Shown here one piece after another: positions 12,994 through 25,810 of a stretch of 64,000 bases of DNA. Origin of the DNA: Bidens hawaiensis (lineage: Eukaryota; Streptophyta; Magnoliopsida; Asterales; Asteraceae); contig JAIQDT010001729.1 in the NCBI GenBank assembly GCA_021521415.1, forward strand, positions 62,001-126,000, given 5' to 3'. Position numbers and translations under genes: made by a program. The notes below the pieces were generated by a model that had not been told where the DNA came from, ran no database searches, and worked only from the letters and a program-made list of their open reading frames with translations. Numbering within the stretch: position 1 is the first letter of the stretch; every line of letters begins with the position of its first letter.

Positions 12994-15900
12994 TCAAAAG
13001 CATACATACTAAATAAACTTTTTTATAAATAATATTTATATAAATATTCAAAAATTTTGAGCTGAGCTTGAGCAGATGATGAAAGTTGAGACCAAGATTG
13101 TGTTATAAGGGCTCGTTGGGTCTTCGAATTAATCTTCAATTTAGGCTAAATTAGTCGAGCTGAAAATGTTTAGCTTAAAATATTTCGTTAAATGTTTTAA
13201 AGACTTGAGTATTTTATATATAATATTGTTCAGTAACATGGTAAAATAATTTTTAGAATAACAAGGGACATGCTTTTATACAAAAGTGGTATAATAGAAA
13301 AGAAATGAGAGCATACCGTATTTGACTAACTAAAAATAGTTTTAATACAGATGTAATCAATAGTCATATGTAGACAAGGGTGTGGGTGGTGTTCACAGTT
13401 TTCTTTTTTGTCTTATACAGACATAACTTTTATCACAGTTTTTCGTACGATCCTCGAGATCTTTAAATGACATACTTATTTGGGGTTGAACCCATGACCA
13501 CCTATCTAAATGGTTTACCGTCTTTTAAATGGATCGTCCATAACTCTTCCGGGATAATTTACCCAACCCAAGAACTGCATTCCCAATTCCAACAATTAAT
13601 CACCTGGCAACAAAGAGTATAAAAAGGACTTCCCAAAAGGGAAGGGAGTGAGGGACCCTTGTCTTTACATACAACTATACAGGGTCGGTAAAGGTAATTA
13701 ATTGGTTAATTGCTACAAATCAAACTAGATATAATAATAAATGGTTAGCTAAACGTGGCCCCTTGTGTACTTGTCATAACTCATCTTCTATACTTTTAAA
13801 GTTTTAATTCTTTTAACAATGTTATTTGACATATTACTAATCTCTAACATTTTTTGTAAAGCTTATCATAATAGTAATATTGATTACTTTTTGTAAAGAT
13901 TTTTTTTTATTTTCTCTCTTTTTGTGTTTATTATTCTTTATCATAATAATAATGATATTTATTATATTTTTAAAGAAATAATGATATAATCTCTTTATAA
14001 AATCAATAAAACGATTTGTATATTCTTTTTCTTATTATGTCTCCCGCCCGATAAAAAAATCCTTTGAATATATTTTGTTAGGTTCAGACATATAAGATTA
14101 TTATCACATTATAAAAGAACCAACTTGTTGATCAAGTCGATGTTGTTTAATCTCTTTTATTGATTTAAAACAATGCGAATTTTTTTAAAAAAATGTAAGC
14201 TACCTCTAAAAACAAAGTATGTAAACACTTTTCTTTTTAAACTGTATTAAAACACTTTAAAGAAAAACTCTTTAAAGAATAAAAAAAACTTTTTAAAATA
14301 ATAATGATAATAAAATATAACAAAATGGTAAAGGAAAAACAAAAGTGTTTAAATCGTATTAATGCAAAACTTGGGAAAAGAAAAGAGGTATATTTAACAG
14401 CACCTAATAATAAACCATTTAATTGATTTTGAAAATCTTTCTATGTTAATATAAAACCTACAAACTTTATGTTATAACTGCTAAATATGACTAAACCTTT
14501 TAGCAACATTTTAAATAGCCAAGATTATGAATAAAATATATAGCACATGGCTTTGAATAGTTATAATGAATCTCTCATATATGTCTAAACTAATGTGTTA
14601 CGTACTGATCTAGAATGTATATTAATCATGTATCATTTCTTATTAATATTTTACACAATAAAGTGCTTCATATCATGACCCTTTGGAACCATATGTCAAT
14701 GACGACGTTGTGTGTCTTGAACTTGTTGATACAACAAATTAACCATTATTTACTTGACCTGACCCATCGAAAATTCTGACGTCAAGTCAAGAGACCTTTG
14801 AGCAATGAAGAAAAAATATTGGATCCGTCATTTTCAAGAACGAGTAAATGATTTTTGTTTCCAATTTCATTAGCCGATGGAAACTTACCATGAGGTCAAA
14901 AATTACAAATTTCCTACGTTCGATCAACAATGAAATTATCTTCTTAATCACAAAACACAGACGACTTAGTAAAACTATTAAAAGGAATAATAGTAAAACA
15001 AGTCACTGTTGTTTTTGAAATACTCCTAATTGTTTTCATTCCAGAACATCTCTTCAACTATATTAAACCTTATATATATACAGGATATGCATGAACAAAC
15101 TATTACTATTATTTCTTTTTAATGTATAAGTGATCAATATTATCTTAAATATGGAATTAGATAAGGGCTAAATCAAAACATGAAGCAATTTGGAATACTA
15201 TGCCAACGATTTCACTCATCTAAAGGTTTCGTTATGTTTGTTTATGATCGAGACAGGTTTTGGATTTTCCTGGTGGTCCGGTTCCGTACACTTATGAAAT
15301 GAGATTTCTTCCTGGATCATCCGAGAAGCGGGTGCAATGTTACCGAGTTCTAGATGATGATGGCTACCCACTTTCGTCTACCGAATTTCAACATGTATAC
15401 ATCCACACTCACCTATAGGGGTGGAACCAAAACTTACAGGTCAGAGGTTATCATAAAGTTATATCCTCTACCAAATACAACTAAAGGGTTCAACTCATAT
15501 TTTTTTTAAAAAAAACAACAAATATTTCTTAATCAAATATGAACGAATACAGCTAATGAGTTCACCTCATTTTTTTTTCGATAAAATAATTCGACGAATT
15601 CCATGTGACCCGTTGGTTCCACCCCTGATTCTTAATTGGCACAAGTGTTCAAATCTAGGCGTTTAAGCGACTAGGTGCTAAGGTTGATACATGAAATATG
15701 GACTCTTGTGTAGGTGAGCAAGGAAGTTGCAGTGAAGATGTATAGTGGCATGGTCACCCTTCAAGCTATGGATACAGTCATCTATGAAGCACAAAGGCAA
15801 GGGAGAATATCGTTCTATATGACCTCGTATGGTGAAGAAGCGGTAAACCTAGGATCAGCAGCAGCTCTTAGTGATGATGACATAGTTTTACCACAGGTAC

Positions 15901-18900
15901 ACCACCATAATATTAATTAGATTTTCTTGGTAAGAAAATATCTAGAGTGAAAGTACCAATGTACATCTTTCTGTCCTAACCATCCTTCAACCGCGGATAT
16001 GACGATCGTTGAAACATTTTAATAATTAAATAAAAACTAAATTAAAATTATTTTAGAAAACTTAAACATTCATTAATAAAAAAAATTACATCATTCATAA
16101 AAATACCATAAAACATAAATTAAAAATACTAAATATATAAACAAAAAAATTAAATCAATTTTCCACATTGGATTCGCTAGAGTCGAAGTCATGATGTTGA
16201 ACCAGACCGGAACCACAAACATGAGATGATCTTTTAGAACATCCTACGTGTCGATGTGATTAAAACAAGTGTTTGTAACTTGGTTTCAGTACTGATGACG
16301 TGCCTCTATAAATGCTTCTACTTCGGCCGCTCGGCACGTGTGGCTATGTAGAATATATTGGTTGAATTTCATAAGTTTGGGTTTCAAAACCCTCCACTTT
16401 GAACAAATTTGACGTATCGTATGGCCTACACCAAAATTGGTTATCCGTTCAATGCTCACAAGACCGTTGGAGGATCAGGGAGGGTGACATCACATCCCCA
16501 TTCGGGGTGTTTTTGTTTGGCAACGAGCCACACGGGGTGGCATTCCCGAATGGGAATGGGCCTGATGGTTGGCTCGTTACCTAATCAAACAGTACACCTA
16601 TTTTCACTGCTAAAGAAACCACCATCAACACACACAAGCTGTCTAAGTGATAAAGAGCTAGTTGATGTGATGCTTCCTCTAAAACCTTATCTTTTACAAA
16701 GTTAAGAGGCATCTAGATGATTTCTACATTTATAAGACACATTTTATCAAAATTAAAATGATACATATTACTTCCTTCAATAAATAATTAGGCCGAGTAA
16801 GACCAAGTTTAGATACATGATAGAAATATAGTAAAGAAGATATAAAAAATGTATTAAACAAAATGTGAAATATCCAATGGATTAAACTTTAACTATGAAT
16901 GAGGATAAGGATTTATGAATATCGTATGTGTAGTATCGAGAACCTGGAGTGATGTTGTGGCGTGGCTTTGAGTTACAACAATTTGTTGATCAATTCTTCG
17001 GAAACAAAAATGATCTCGGAAAAGGCAGGCAAATGCCTACGCATTATGGATCGAATAAGCACAATGTCCTCACCGTTTCAGCGCCTTTAGCGTAAGCCTA
17101 GCAAATTCATCCTAGTAACACATCAATCTGTTTGTATATTAATGAATACTTGACTAATTCATTATTCTGCATCAGGACACAGCTTCCTCAAGCGGTTGGT
17201 GCTGCCTACTCTCTTAAAATGGATAAAAAGGATGCATGTGTTGTAACATACTTTGGGGATGGATGCTCAAGTGAGGTATATAAATTTCATATATCTTGTT
17301 TTATTTTTCATACAGTTAACTTGTGTACAAAGATTAATAAACATTTTAACAATCTATCCATTCTTATATCATTAATTTGATGTTTTACACGTTTTATTCA
17401 AAAATATACAATTCGAAATAACGGATGGGCTATTAGCGTGCATACTCTAATAAATATTGTATCTTGTTCTTTTGTAGGGTGATTTTCATGCCAGTTTAAA
17501 CTTTGCAGCAGTTATGGAAGTCCCTATCGTCTACGTATGTCGCAATAACGGATGGGCCATTAGCACCCCTGTTACTGAGCAATTTCGAAGTATTTTTTTT
17601 TCACTCAACTTTCTTATAATTAATTTCCGTAATCTATAGACTTAGATACATACGGTTAGAAGTGTGATTCGGTTAACTAAAACCCACAACAAGTTAAATT
17701 GTGGACTAAGGTCTGAATCCAACTTCTCGGGTTTATGTTTTAAACCCCTTGATACTTGTCTAGCACGATCTCTATAATCATCCAACTTTAGCAGGTTATT
17801 GTTGCCGATGCAGGGCTAGCCCACTTGGTAGAGGCACATGTCTCTTAGAAGCGAGGTCCGAGGTTCAAACCTGGACAATAAAATAGTTTAGATTTATTGA
17901 TGCAAAGTAAAGCAACAATAATAATTTTGCTAGGTTCTTTTAAGCTAAATAGTTTAGATCATACACTTTTGACTAGGTTCTTTTAAGCTAAATTTTATTA
18001 TTCAACTCAATTTTGCTAAAAAAAAAGTGTGTAAATCTTCATCGAATATAACATGTTCTCTACTTATATTATTAATTCGACCGACATACACATATATTTT
18101 CGCAGGTGATGGCATTGTTGTTAAGGGGCAAGCGTATGGTATCCAAAGCATAAGAGTTGACGGGAATGATGTTCTTGCTGTGTATAATGCGGTCCGGGCA
18201 GCTCGAGAAATAGCCATCAATGAACAACGGCCAATATTGATTGAGGTATTAATAGAAAACCTCCAAGATATTATCATTTCAATACATATGCCTTAACTGC
18301 ATACAGTTCTCTAACCTTTTATGTCATACATGCAAAGGCCCTTACATATAGAGTGGGACATCACTCAACGTCCGATGATTCTACAAAGTATCGACCTGTA
18401 GATGAAATTGAACACTGGAAAACCGCACGAAATCCTGTATCGATATTCAGAAAATGGATCCAAAGATGTGGTTGGTGGAGTGATGAAGAAGAATCCGAAT
18501 TCCGGGCCAAGATTAGAAAACAGGTGCTTCTTTTGATCCACGACTCATTCATGATAAATAACTTGACCTCAAAACTTGGTTTAAATAAAGTGTGAACCCC
18601 TTTAAGACGTTTACATAATAAAATAATGACTAAATAGTAATCCAAATTCACAAGATTGGAAAGTCTAATAAAAGTTTAGTGACTTTAGAGGTGAAAAAAA
18701 ACTATATGTGACTTTAGTGAAACGCTAGTTACTGTTATCTAATGTTACCCCTATTTTATATGTTTGCACGCTCATTTTGTTACTCTTAGTTTTTTTTTCT
18801 CCTAATCATGTTGAAATACAGCACTATAAGTTTTAAGTTTTCACAAACTTGAATTCTTGTGATCAACTTAGATTGTTGTTTTTAGTGTTTCCTTACAACC

Positions 18901-19689
18901 ACTACTAGAAAAGGAGATGTTTTTTTACAACTGAATTCGTAAGAAATTTGTTGGAAAATCCAGTTTCTAACAGTTTTCCAACAAAAATTTACTTTGAAAA
19001 AACACATGCTTGAAAATCATTTTCAATCATTTTCCAACAACTTTTCTCACAAAATTGCTACAAAAGCATGTGGTTGTAAAGTTAACTTCCCACAAAAACT
19101 ATTTTGAGTTAACATGATATTTATTAGATAATATTGTAGCAAAGTTAGAGCTTAGTTTTTGTTGGAAATCTGTTAGAACTACTTGTCGTAGGAAATTTTT
19201 GTGGGAAAATGACATGTTTTCTAGCTGTGAACGCAATGTTGTGACATGTTTGACAATTTGGTCTGGATGGGCTGAATTTTATATTATTGATTATGATTCA
19301 TGGCAGGAAAGAAATAGGGGGCTCAAAAGGGTCTAATAACCCTCTGGCCATGGCCACGAGAATTTGTTGGTTTTTATACGCAACATTGAGATTTTTCTCT
19401 AAATATAATTTAGATTTTGAACCCTCTAGATATAGTCTTTAAAGAAGATAGGCTTATAATGACCACTCGATGAAAAAGTCCTAGTTTTGTCACTCATTCA
19501 TGAGATGGCTTTTGTGTGCAGGTGATTCATGCAGTTCAAGTAGCTGAAAAAACAGAAAAGGCTTCAATTGGAGACATATTTAGTGATGTGTATGAAAAAC
19601 TACCCAAAAATCTAATGGAACAAGAGAAATTGCTTAAAGAAACAATAAAAAAGTACCCACGAGACTTCCCAAAGGACGCACCTTTATAA
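9804..19689 (+). CDS. BCKDHA: Branched-chain 2-oxoacid dehydrogenase E1 subunit alpha (mitochondrial)
   Basis: E1-alpha of the branched-chain 2-oxoacid dehydrogenase complex, which uses thiamine diphosphate to decarboxylate the keto acids of Leu, Ile and Val in the mitochondrial matrix. Exons: 9804-10049, 15257-15394, 15714-15896, 16934-17091, 17176-17275, 17478-17589, 18106-18245, 18338-18523, 19522-19689. All introns are GT-AG, phases agree, and the 1431-nt reading frame gives 476 residues, the usual plant length. Residues 1 to about 60 are Arg/Ser/Thr-rich with few acids, fitting a transit peptide. The ThDP site is GDG (269-271) through NN (298-299). The regulatory loop GHHSTSDDS (366-374) keeps the serine that the kinase phosphorylates in mammals. 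No break is visible. Intron 1 is 5.2 kb and several introns hold transposons. Pyruvate dehydrogenase E1-alpha is the alternative family but fits the loop less well. Confidence 0.95.
10283..11745. mobile_element. TIR element in intron 1 (about 1.46 kb)
   Basis: Left end (10283 to about 10367) and right end (about 11660-11745) are imperfect inverted repeats of about 85 bp. Both contain gaaatgaatatgagccacta, in inverted order, and both are bordered by (TA)n. The interior has short direct repeats around acatataacctacacac (10745-10870 and 11040-11120). No transposase frame was found. It is non-autonomous; the superfamily is undecided, since a (TA)n target makes the duplication unreadable. Confidence 0.7.
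11761..12284. mobile_element. Foldback MITE in intron 1 (about 0.52 kb)
   Basis: The whole unit is close to a long inverted repeat. The left end contains gagagaacc...attgagaaccatttta and the right end contains taaaatggttctca...gttctcaattt. Inner arms pair 'aaaattctta' with 'aagaatttt', and 'cacatatgtac' with 'gtacatatgtg'. It is flanked by TATATA. Transcribed as part of intron 1, it should form a strong hairpin. Confidence 0.65.
12310..12660. mobile_element. Possible decayed hAT-like MITE in intron 1
   Basis: Begins TAGGGTTGTTCA, a hAT-like end, is full of gaattcgaat-type motifs in both orientations, and ends near ttcgttgaacgctca. No 8-bp duplication was found, so the right border is uncertain. 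Confidence 0.3.
12917..12993. repeat. (TTA)n microsatellite
   Basis: An uninterrupted trinucleotide run of about 25 units, inside intron 1 of the E1-alpha gene. Confidence 0.95.
12994..15256. other. Rest of intron 1, AT-rich
   Basis: No gene or clear element border was found. A sequence at 13440-13520 has a reverse box-B-like stretch (gggttgaaccc), a possible minus-strand SINE trace. Sequence around 12690-13160 is rich in gagctgagc/ggctcgag motifs of the kind seen in hAT-like MITEs, interrupted by the (TTA)n run. Confidence 0.35.
15417..15626. mobile_element. Small MITE in intron 2 (210 bp)
   Basis: Perfect 14-bp terminal inverted repeats, aggggtggaaccaa at 15417-15430 and its complement at 15613-15626. 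There is no coding capacity. The intron lies entirely between exons 2 and 3 of the E1-alpha gene, so the element is spliced out. Confidence 0.65.
15897..16933. other. Intron 3 of the E1-alpha gene with a less AT-rich block
   Basis: The block at about 16150-16680 has clearly higher GC than the rest of the intron, and open frames of 61 and 98 codons overlap in it. I recognise neither protein. It looks like an inserted repeat, but no terminal repeats were found. Confidence 0.3.
17811..17885 (+). repeat. tRNA-derived SINE head in intron 6
   Basis: Contains a box-A-like stretch (tagcccacttggtag) and, about 35 bp on, a box-B-like stretch (gaggttcaaacctgg) in the spacing of a polymerase III promoter. 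It lacks a clean acceptor stem and CCA-compatible end, so it is read as a SINE rather than a tRNA gene. The 3' border is unclear. Confidence 0.55.
18900..19229. mobile_element. CACTA MITE in intron 8 (330 bp)
   Basis: Starts CACTACTAGAAAA and ends ttttctagctgtg, an imperfect inverted match. It is flanked on both sides by AAC (18897-18899 and 19230-19232), the 3-bp duplication expected of CACTA elements. The interior has repeated ttggaaaa/ttttccaaca motifs. There is no coding sequence. The element at 29815-30128 is of the same family. Confidence 0.85.
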
Positions 19690-20051
19690 ATTTGAATATT
19701 CATGAAGCTAAATATTTATTATATATGTTATGTAATTCTCCATGTTTAAGTTGATGAGAGATACATTTTGAGGTCCTCTTTCAAATGTTTTTGATGACAC
19801 AAAATCAATAAGTTGCAATAAATTTAATAACGAAGAATATTTCAGATTAATTGTTGAGGTTTTAATGAATGTTCATTTCTTAAATTCGATCATCTAAGAT
19901 CAAAAATAGTTATTAGCACTAATATAGAAGCACAATCATATTCAGATAAATGCACAAGGTGACTGTATAAAATAAAATACTCTAGGTCGGTTAATACGCC
20001 TAGCTCCTAAGTCCTAACATATATGGCTAAGTGCTTCTCAGGACGTCATGG
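19690..20051 (+). other. 3' flank of the E1-alpha gene
   Basis: AT-rich, with candidate poly(A) signals (for example aataaattta at about 19817). The polyadenylation site is not determined. The CACTA element begins 362 bp after the stop codon, so the 3' UTR may end close to it or within it. Confidence 0.4.
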
Positions 20052-20689
20052 CACTAGTACAAATCTGATTTTTTGAAGTGGTTGTTTTTTTATTTTTTGA
20101 AGCGGTTCCAAATACAAACCGCCTCATAAATTAAAATAAACCAAAGATTTTGAAGGACCGCCTCACGATTGGAAACAAACCGCTTTTACCTTGCATTTTG
20201 AAGCGGTGCGCCACAATTCAAACAAACCGCTGTTTATAAGCATTTGAACTTTTTAAAATTATAATTGTTAATGCAAACAATATTATATTAATATAAGAGT
20301 CTGACTCTTTAATTAAAGAAGAATAACGATAACGACATTCTTAATTAATAGAATTGAAAAGTTCCTAATAATAATAATAATAAATAATAATAATAATATT
20401 TTGAGTATGTGTTACTTAATTGTATTATAAGTCATAAACTGCATATCTGATAATTTTTAAAGTTCAAAATTTAAGCTTATAGCATATCTTGATAATATTA
20501 ACGTTCAAATTTTAAACTTATAACATGATTAGAGATCACCCTCTTAATTCTCAAATTAATTAAAATATCACTTTTCTAAACCTTCATATTGTATTCAAGT
20601 ATCTTCAACCTTCGTCTTCAATTGCCGAACCAGGTTAGTTTACATCCATGAAATTTGTAAATTGCTTGATTGTTTGTGTGCGTGAGATG

Positions 20690-20891
20690 CCCAAAAAATC
20701 CAGTTCCTAGACCTGAGATGACGACTCGAACCGAACTTTAATTATAAGTTGGATCATACAAACTGGGTTCGACCCGATTGAACGCGTAGATTCGGAACCG
20801 CTTGCAACCCGGTTAACTCGAACCGACCCGATAAAACAAACCCGACCGAAACTAGAATCAGTTTTGTCTTTCGGACCGATTTACGTGTGCT

Positions 20892-20925
<34 letters not shown>

Positions 20926-20998
20926 AATGTGCAGATTCGGAACCGGTTGCAACCCGGTTAACTCGAACCGGTTTAAGTGTGCGGGATATATATATATA
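20690..20998. repeat. Duplicated hAT-like fragment with two (TA)n runs
   Basis: A segment with gattcggaaccg-ttgcaacccggttaactcg occurs twice (about 20790-20830 and 20933-20970), each copy ending in a TA run (about 20893-20923 and 20988-21003). This looks like slippage or partial duplication of a decayed MITE within the CACTA element. Confidence 0.5.
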
Positions 20999-21222
20999 TA
21001 TATAGAAAAGGGTTAAAATAAAAAGACATAGTTTTGTAGGAAGAGTAAGAATGACATAAAATTTAGAATTAGAAAACTATGTAGCCTAAATCCTAGATCT
21101 TAGGAAACTTTTTGGTAGTTTAAAAACTATCAATCTCAACCACTAGATCATAGATCCAAGGGCTTAGATTTATTCTTACTCTTCCTAGTAAACTATATCT
21201 TTTTATTATAACTCACTCCTAT
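20999..21222. mobile_element. MITE inside the CACTA element (about 224 bp)
   Basis: About 40-bp inverted ends: left with aataaaaagacatagttttg and gaagagtaagaat, right with attcttactcttc and aaactatatcttttt. Bordered by TATATA on both sides. A similar TA-bordered unit may follow at 21230-21455, with weaker ends (gggttcaaataag and ctatttgtttccc). Confidence 0.65.
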
Positions 21223-21666
21223 ATATATATAAAAGGGTTCAAATAAGAATAAGGAGTTTCCTATGAATGATAAGAACCAACAAATTTTTGACATTTGGCA
21301 CTACAAATGATGGTGAAAGAACAATTCTAGGAACCTATGTCGGTTATAATGATTAAAGAGTAATTCTAGGAAACTATGTCGGTTATTGGTAATTTTAAAT
21401 CTAAACCATTGATTAACATGATCTATTCCTAGGAAACTATTTGTTTCCCTATATATATATATATATATTTGCGAATGTTGGATACTTGGGCAGTTTACAT
21501 GCATACTTGGGGAGTTAGGGGGGAAATGTTACGAATTTTTATTAAACACTCAATATGTTAAAATGTATGCATGTGAGATAGACGGTTCAAAAAGTGGGTT
21601 AGGATCCACCACCTTGGAGCACCGGGTTACATTAATATCATATATTTGTTTTTTTTTAATTTTCAG

Positions 21667-24600
21667 ATGGATCGTAATCATTGGATGTACCAACCTGAAC
21701 GTACAACCTTATCATATATGAAGGGTGTTCAAGATTTTCTTAAGGCAGCTGAAGCTAATCGAATGAAAGAAGGAACTGAATCGATTTGTTGTCCTTGTTC
21801 TATTTGTAAAATCTTTAAGAGATTTAATGATATCAATGATATAGAAGTTCATTTGATGAAAAATGGCTTTAGGCCAAGATACACTTGTTGGTCTAAGTCA
21901 TGGAGAATCGCTTATCGATCGCAACACATCGCCGATCAATTTAGACAATGACAATACCGAGAACAATGATTCGTACATACATGACGATGATGACCATTTA
22001 GATGAGATGTTACATGATTTAGAGACTAATATTGGTGATGATCATCATGAAAAATTACAACACCTATTTGATGATGCAGAAAAACCGTTATATGCTGGTT
22101 GTGACAAATTTTCAAAACTTAGTGTTGTTTTGAGGTTAGTTAACTTAAAGTCAAATTACGGATGGAGTGACAAAAGTTTCACAAATCTGCTCCAAGTTTT
22201 GCATGACATGCTTCCAAAAGATAATGAGTTACCAGTATCAACATACCAAGCAAAATAGTTGATGTGTCCGATGGGATTGGAAATCAAAAGAATCCATGCA
22301 TGTCCAAATGATTGTATGTTGTATAGAAATGAGTTCGAAAATCTTCATAATTGTGTTACTTGTGGTGCATCGAGGTACAAACGTAAAAAAGAATCAGATG
22401 AAATTCATGATGATGTAAAGAAAAATGGACCACCGGCCAAAATGTTGTGGTATTTCCCCATTATACCGAGACTGCAACGATTATTTTCAAATGAAAAGGA
22501 AGCAAAAGTATTACATTGGCATTCAAAAGAGCGCATAAATGATGGGAAATTAAGGCATGTAGCAGATTCACCACAGTGGAAAAAAATTGATAACACATAT
22601 CCAGAATTTGGAAAAGAGATTCGAAATATACGGTTTGGCCTTAGTTCAGATGGAATTAGTCCTTTTGGAACCATGAGCAGTCTTCGTAGCACGTGGCCGG
22701 TTCTCCTTTGCATCTACAATCTTTCACCATGGTTATGCATGAAACGAAAATACATTATGATGTCATTGTTGATTGAGGGTCCGAAGCAACCTGATAATGA
22801 CATTGATGTTTATTTGTCGCCTTTAATTGATGACTTAAAAACTCTATGGAGTTCAGGTGTTAACGTGTATGATGCTTATACTGAAGAATACTTTAATTTG
22901 CGGGCCATGATTTTTTGCACAATAAGTGACTTTCTAGCATATGGGAACTTGTCAGGATACAGTACGAAAAGTCGTATGTCCGGTTTGTGAAAATGATACA
23001 AGTTCGGTTTGGTTAAAAAATAGCAAAAAAGTCGTATACATGGGACATCGAAGATTCCTTCCGAAAGATCACGTTTATCGAAAGAAAAAAAATGAGTTTA
23101 ACGGGTGCACCGAGCACGAAACGGCAAGGAAACGATACAATGCTTATGATCAAGTTAAAAATATAAATACAGTGTTGGGGAAAATAACTCGTGATGGGAA
23201 TGGAGCTGGCATATGGAAGAAAAAATCAATTTTTTGGGATTTACCGTACTGGAAAGATTTAGAAGTTCGACACTGCCTAGATGTTATGAATATCGAAAAA
23301 AATGTATGTGATAGCTTGTTGGGCTTATTGTTAAACATCCCAGTGAAAACTAAAGACGGGATTAGAGTTCGTAGAGATATGCAAGAAATGGGAATACGTA
23401 AAGAGCTTGCCCCTGTTGAAAAAGGCAATCGTATTTTTCTACCACCGGCGAGTCATACAATGTCAAACGCAGAAAAAAAATCTTTTGTAAATATTTACAC
23501 GATATTAAAGTTCCAAGTAGCTATTCTGCAAACATTAAAAGGTTGGTGTCGATGAAAGACTTGAAATTGATAGGTATGAAGTCTCATGATTGTCATGTTT
23601 TTATGACACATATGATTCCTATTGCAATTCGTGGTTCATTACCAGAGAACGTCTGAAATACAATCACAAAGCTTTGTTGGTTTTTTAACACGATTCACTC
23701 AAAATCTATTGATCCCGATATGTTGGATGAATTGGAAAAAGACATATACATCACGCTCTGTGAACTTGAGATGTACTTTCCGCTGTCCTTTTTTGATGTG
23801 ATGGTTCATCTGGTATCTCATATCGTAGGAGAAATCAAGTCTTGTGGTCCTGTATTTCTACGTTACATGTACCCTTTTGAAAGATATATGGGTTTCTTAA
23901 AAGATTACGTAAGAAATCGTAATCGACCCGAGGGTAGTATTGTTGAAGGGTATGCTTCAGAGAAGGCAATTGAATTCTGCACAGGTTATTTGGAAGGTGT
24001 CAAAAGTATTGGTGTTCCTCAATCTCTTCACATGGGTAAACTTGAAGGGGTCGGAGGTGTTGGTATGGAAACATTCTTCCCAACTTACGATTGTTTACAA
24101 CTTGCACATTTAGTAGTCTTAAAGCACATGACTTGTATTGAACCATTTGTTGAAGAACACATGAACGTATTACGGTCGACATATCGTGATAAGGACGAAA
24201 TGTGGCATGCACAGAGGCATAACAAAGAGTTTTCTAGTTGGCTTAAAACAAAGGTAACAACATTAACTAACGTTGATCAAACAGTGAAAAGGTTGGCACA
24301 TGGCCCACATGTTAAAGTAACATCCTACCAAGGGTACAAAATTAATAGTTATACATTTTACACCAAAGATCAGGATGAAAAAAGTACAGTGCAGAATAGT
24401 GGAGTTACAGTAATAGCATCAACGACCGAACTCGATAGGACGAATCATGATAGATTGTTAAGAATCGCCAAAAACTCTTATTATGGTGTCATAGAAGAAA
24501 TTTGGGAATTGAACTATTATTCTTTCACTATACCTCTTTTCAAATGTAAGTGGGTGAATAACCATACAGGTGTACATGTTGACAAATATGGTTTTACACT

Positions 24601-24905
24601 TGTTGATCTTACAAGTGAAGGTTATGCATCTAAACCATTCATTCTCGCGAAACTAGTAACACAAGTGTTCTTTGTTAATGACCCGAGCAGAAAAAGATAC
24701 CACATCGTGTTGCAAGGTAAACGGCGCATTCTTGGCGTTGATGATGTTGTCAATGAGGAAGAATATGACCAGTTTGATGATCTACCACCATTTTCTGTTG
24801 GAGTTCAATCCACAGTGGACACAACCAATGGCGAGACATACTTTCGATCGGACCACAATGATGGAATATATGTTGATAAAGCACGTAAATCGAAAAATAC
24901 GGTAT
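21667..24905 (+). pseudogene. TNPD-like CACTA transposase, degenerate
   Basis: Homologous to the plant En/Spm transposase family (Transposase_21). The N-terminal part (MDRNHWMY...CPCSICK) starts at 21667. The conserved core, including DGISPFG, WPVLLCIYNLSPWLCMKRKY and GPKQPDNDIDVYL, lies at about 22640-22830, and a C-terminal part with the YMYPFERYMGFLK motif at about 23865-23910. Lesions: frameshift near 21890, TAG at 22256-22258, frameshift near 22945-22990, frameshift near 23535-23555, TGA at 23654-23656. From 23657 to 24905 the frame is open. The rest is well conserved, so inactivation seems moderately recent. Confidence 0.9.
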
Positions 24906-25810
24906 GGCATATATATAAATTATGCATTTTTTGTTTTAAAATTTCAAAAATAGCCAATTTATTTATATAATAATTCTTATGCAGGATAAACAATGATGAG
25001 GCTGATAAGGAGCTTTCATTTATTTATTTTACGAAGAATTGTTCGATTATTTGTTTTGAGTATATTTTTATGTTTATTGTTTTGATTTCAGTACAACTTT
25101 TAATTCCCAAAATTAAATCATAATTTTCAAGTCATATCTTTAATTTATAATATGAAGAAAGCAAGCTGTATATTAAATTAACAGAAATACGTCAACACTT
25201 TGATGAGTAATTAGAAAAAACAAAATAAAAGAAATTAAGTACCCCTTATCAAAATATTTCGAGCCCTAGCTAATTAATCGTTCCCACCCACCCATCCAGC
25301 GCATTATCAGTTGGAGTCCATAGAAATCATCCGCCCCTACCCTTATTAATCGATTCCACCGTCTGGAGCATCAACGCCACCGGTTTCACTGTTTGTGGCG
25401 AACTTGACACAGATCGAACTTAATTTTTAAGTATTAGGTTGATGTATTTAAAGTAGTTAATAATTTCAAGTGGTCCTCTGCTGTTTTTGTGTTAATTTTT
25501 TAATCGATTGCACATGTAGTTAGTTTGTTGCTTTCTGTTAAAGACTTAGAGCTCATATATATAGTAAAATATGTGTACACTACATCTCAGGCATACATAG
25601 CTTAGCAAACTGAGAATCATACAATAAAACAGAATTACAAATGATACACTGTGCACAATCATGCAAAATCTAAACACTATTACCAAGCAGTGGGAAGAAC
25701 TATGGTTACTAACCAGGGTATTGTATTGAATTCTTAATATTTTAAATTATTAGAAATATCAAAGTTTTGTTAGTTATCATGTTTAACATTTTGTTTTGTA
25801 ACTTTTTAGG
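24906..25810 (+). other. Spacer between the two CACTA genes
   Basis: AT-rich, no coding sequence recognised. It probably holds the end of the TNPD transcript and the start of the TNPA transcript, or an intron joining the two as in alternatively spliced En/Spm transcripts. The latter is inference from the family. Confidence 0.35.

Noticed and set aside
16399..16705. Open frames in intron 3 of the E1-alpha gene
   Set aside because: No start context, splice support or recognisable domain; the E1-alpha exons on either side join in frame without it.
17811..17885. Functional tRNA gene
   Set aside because: Boxes A and B are present, but acceptor and anticodon stems do not pair well and it lies in an intron; a SINE fits better.
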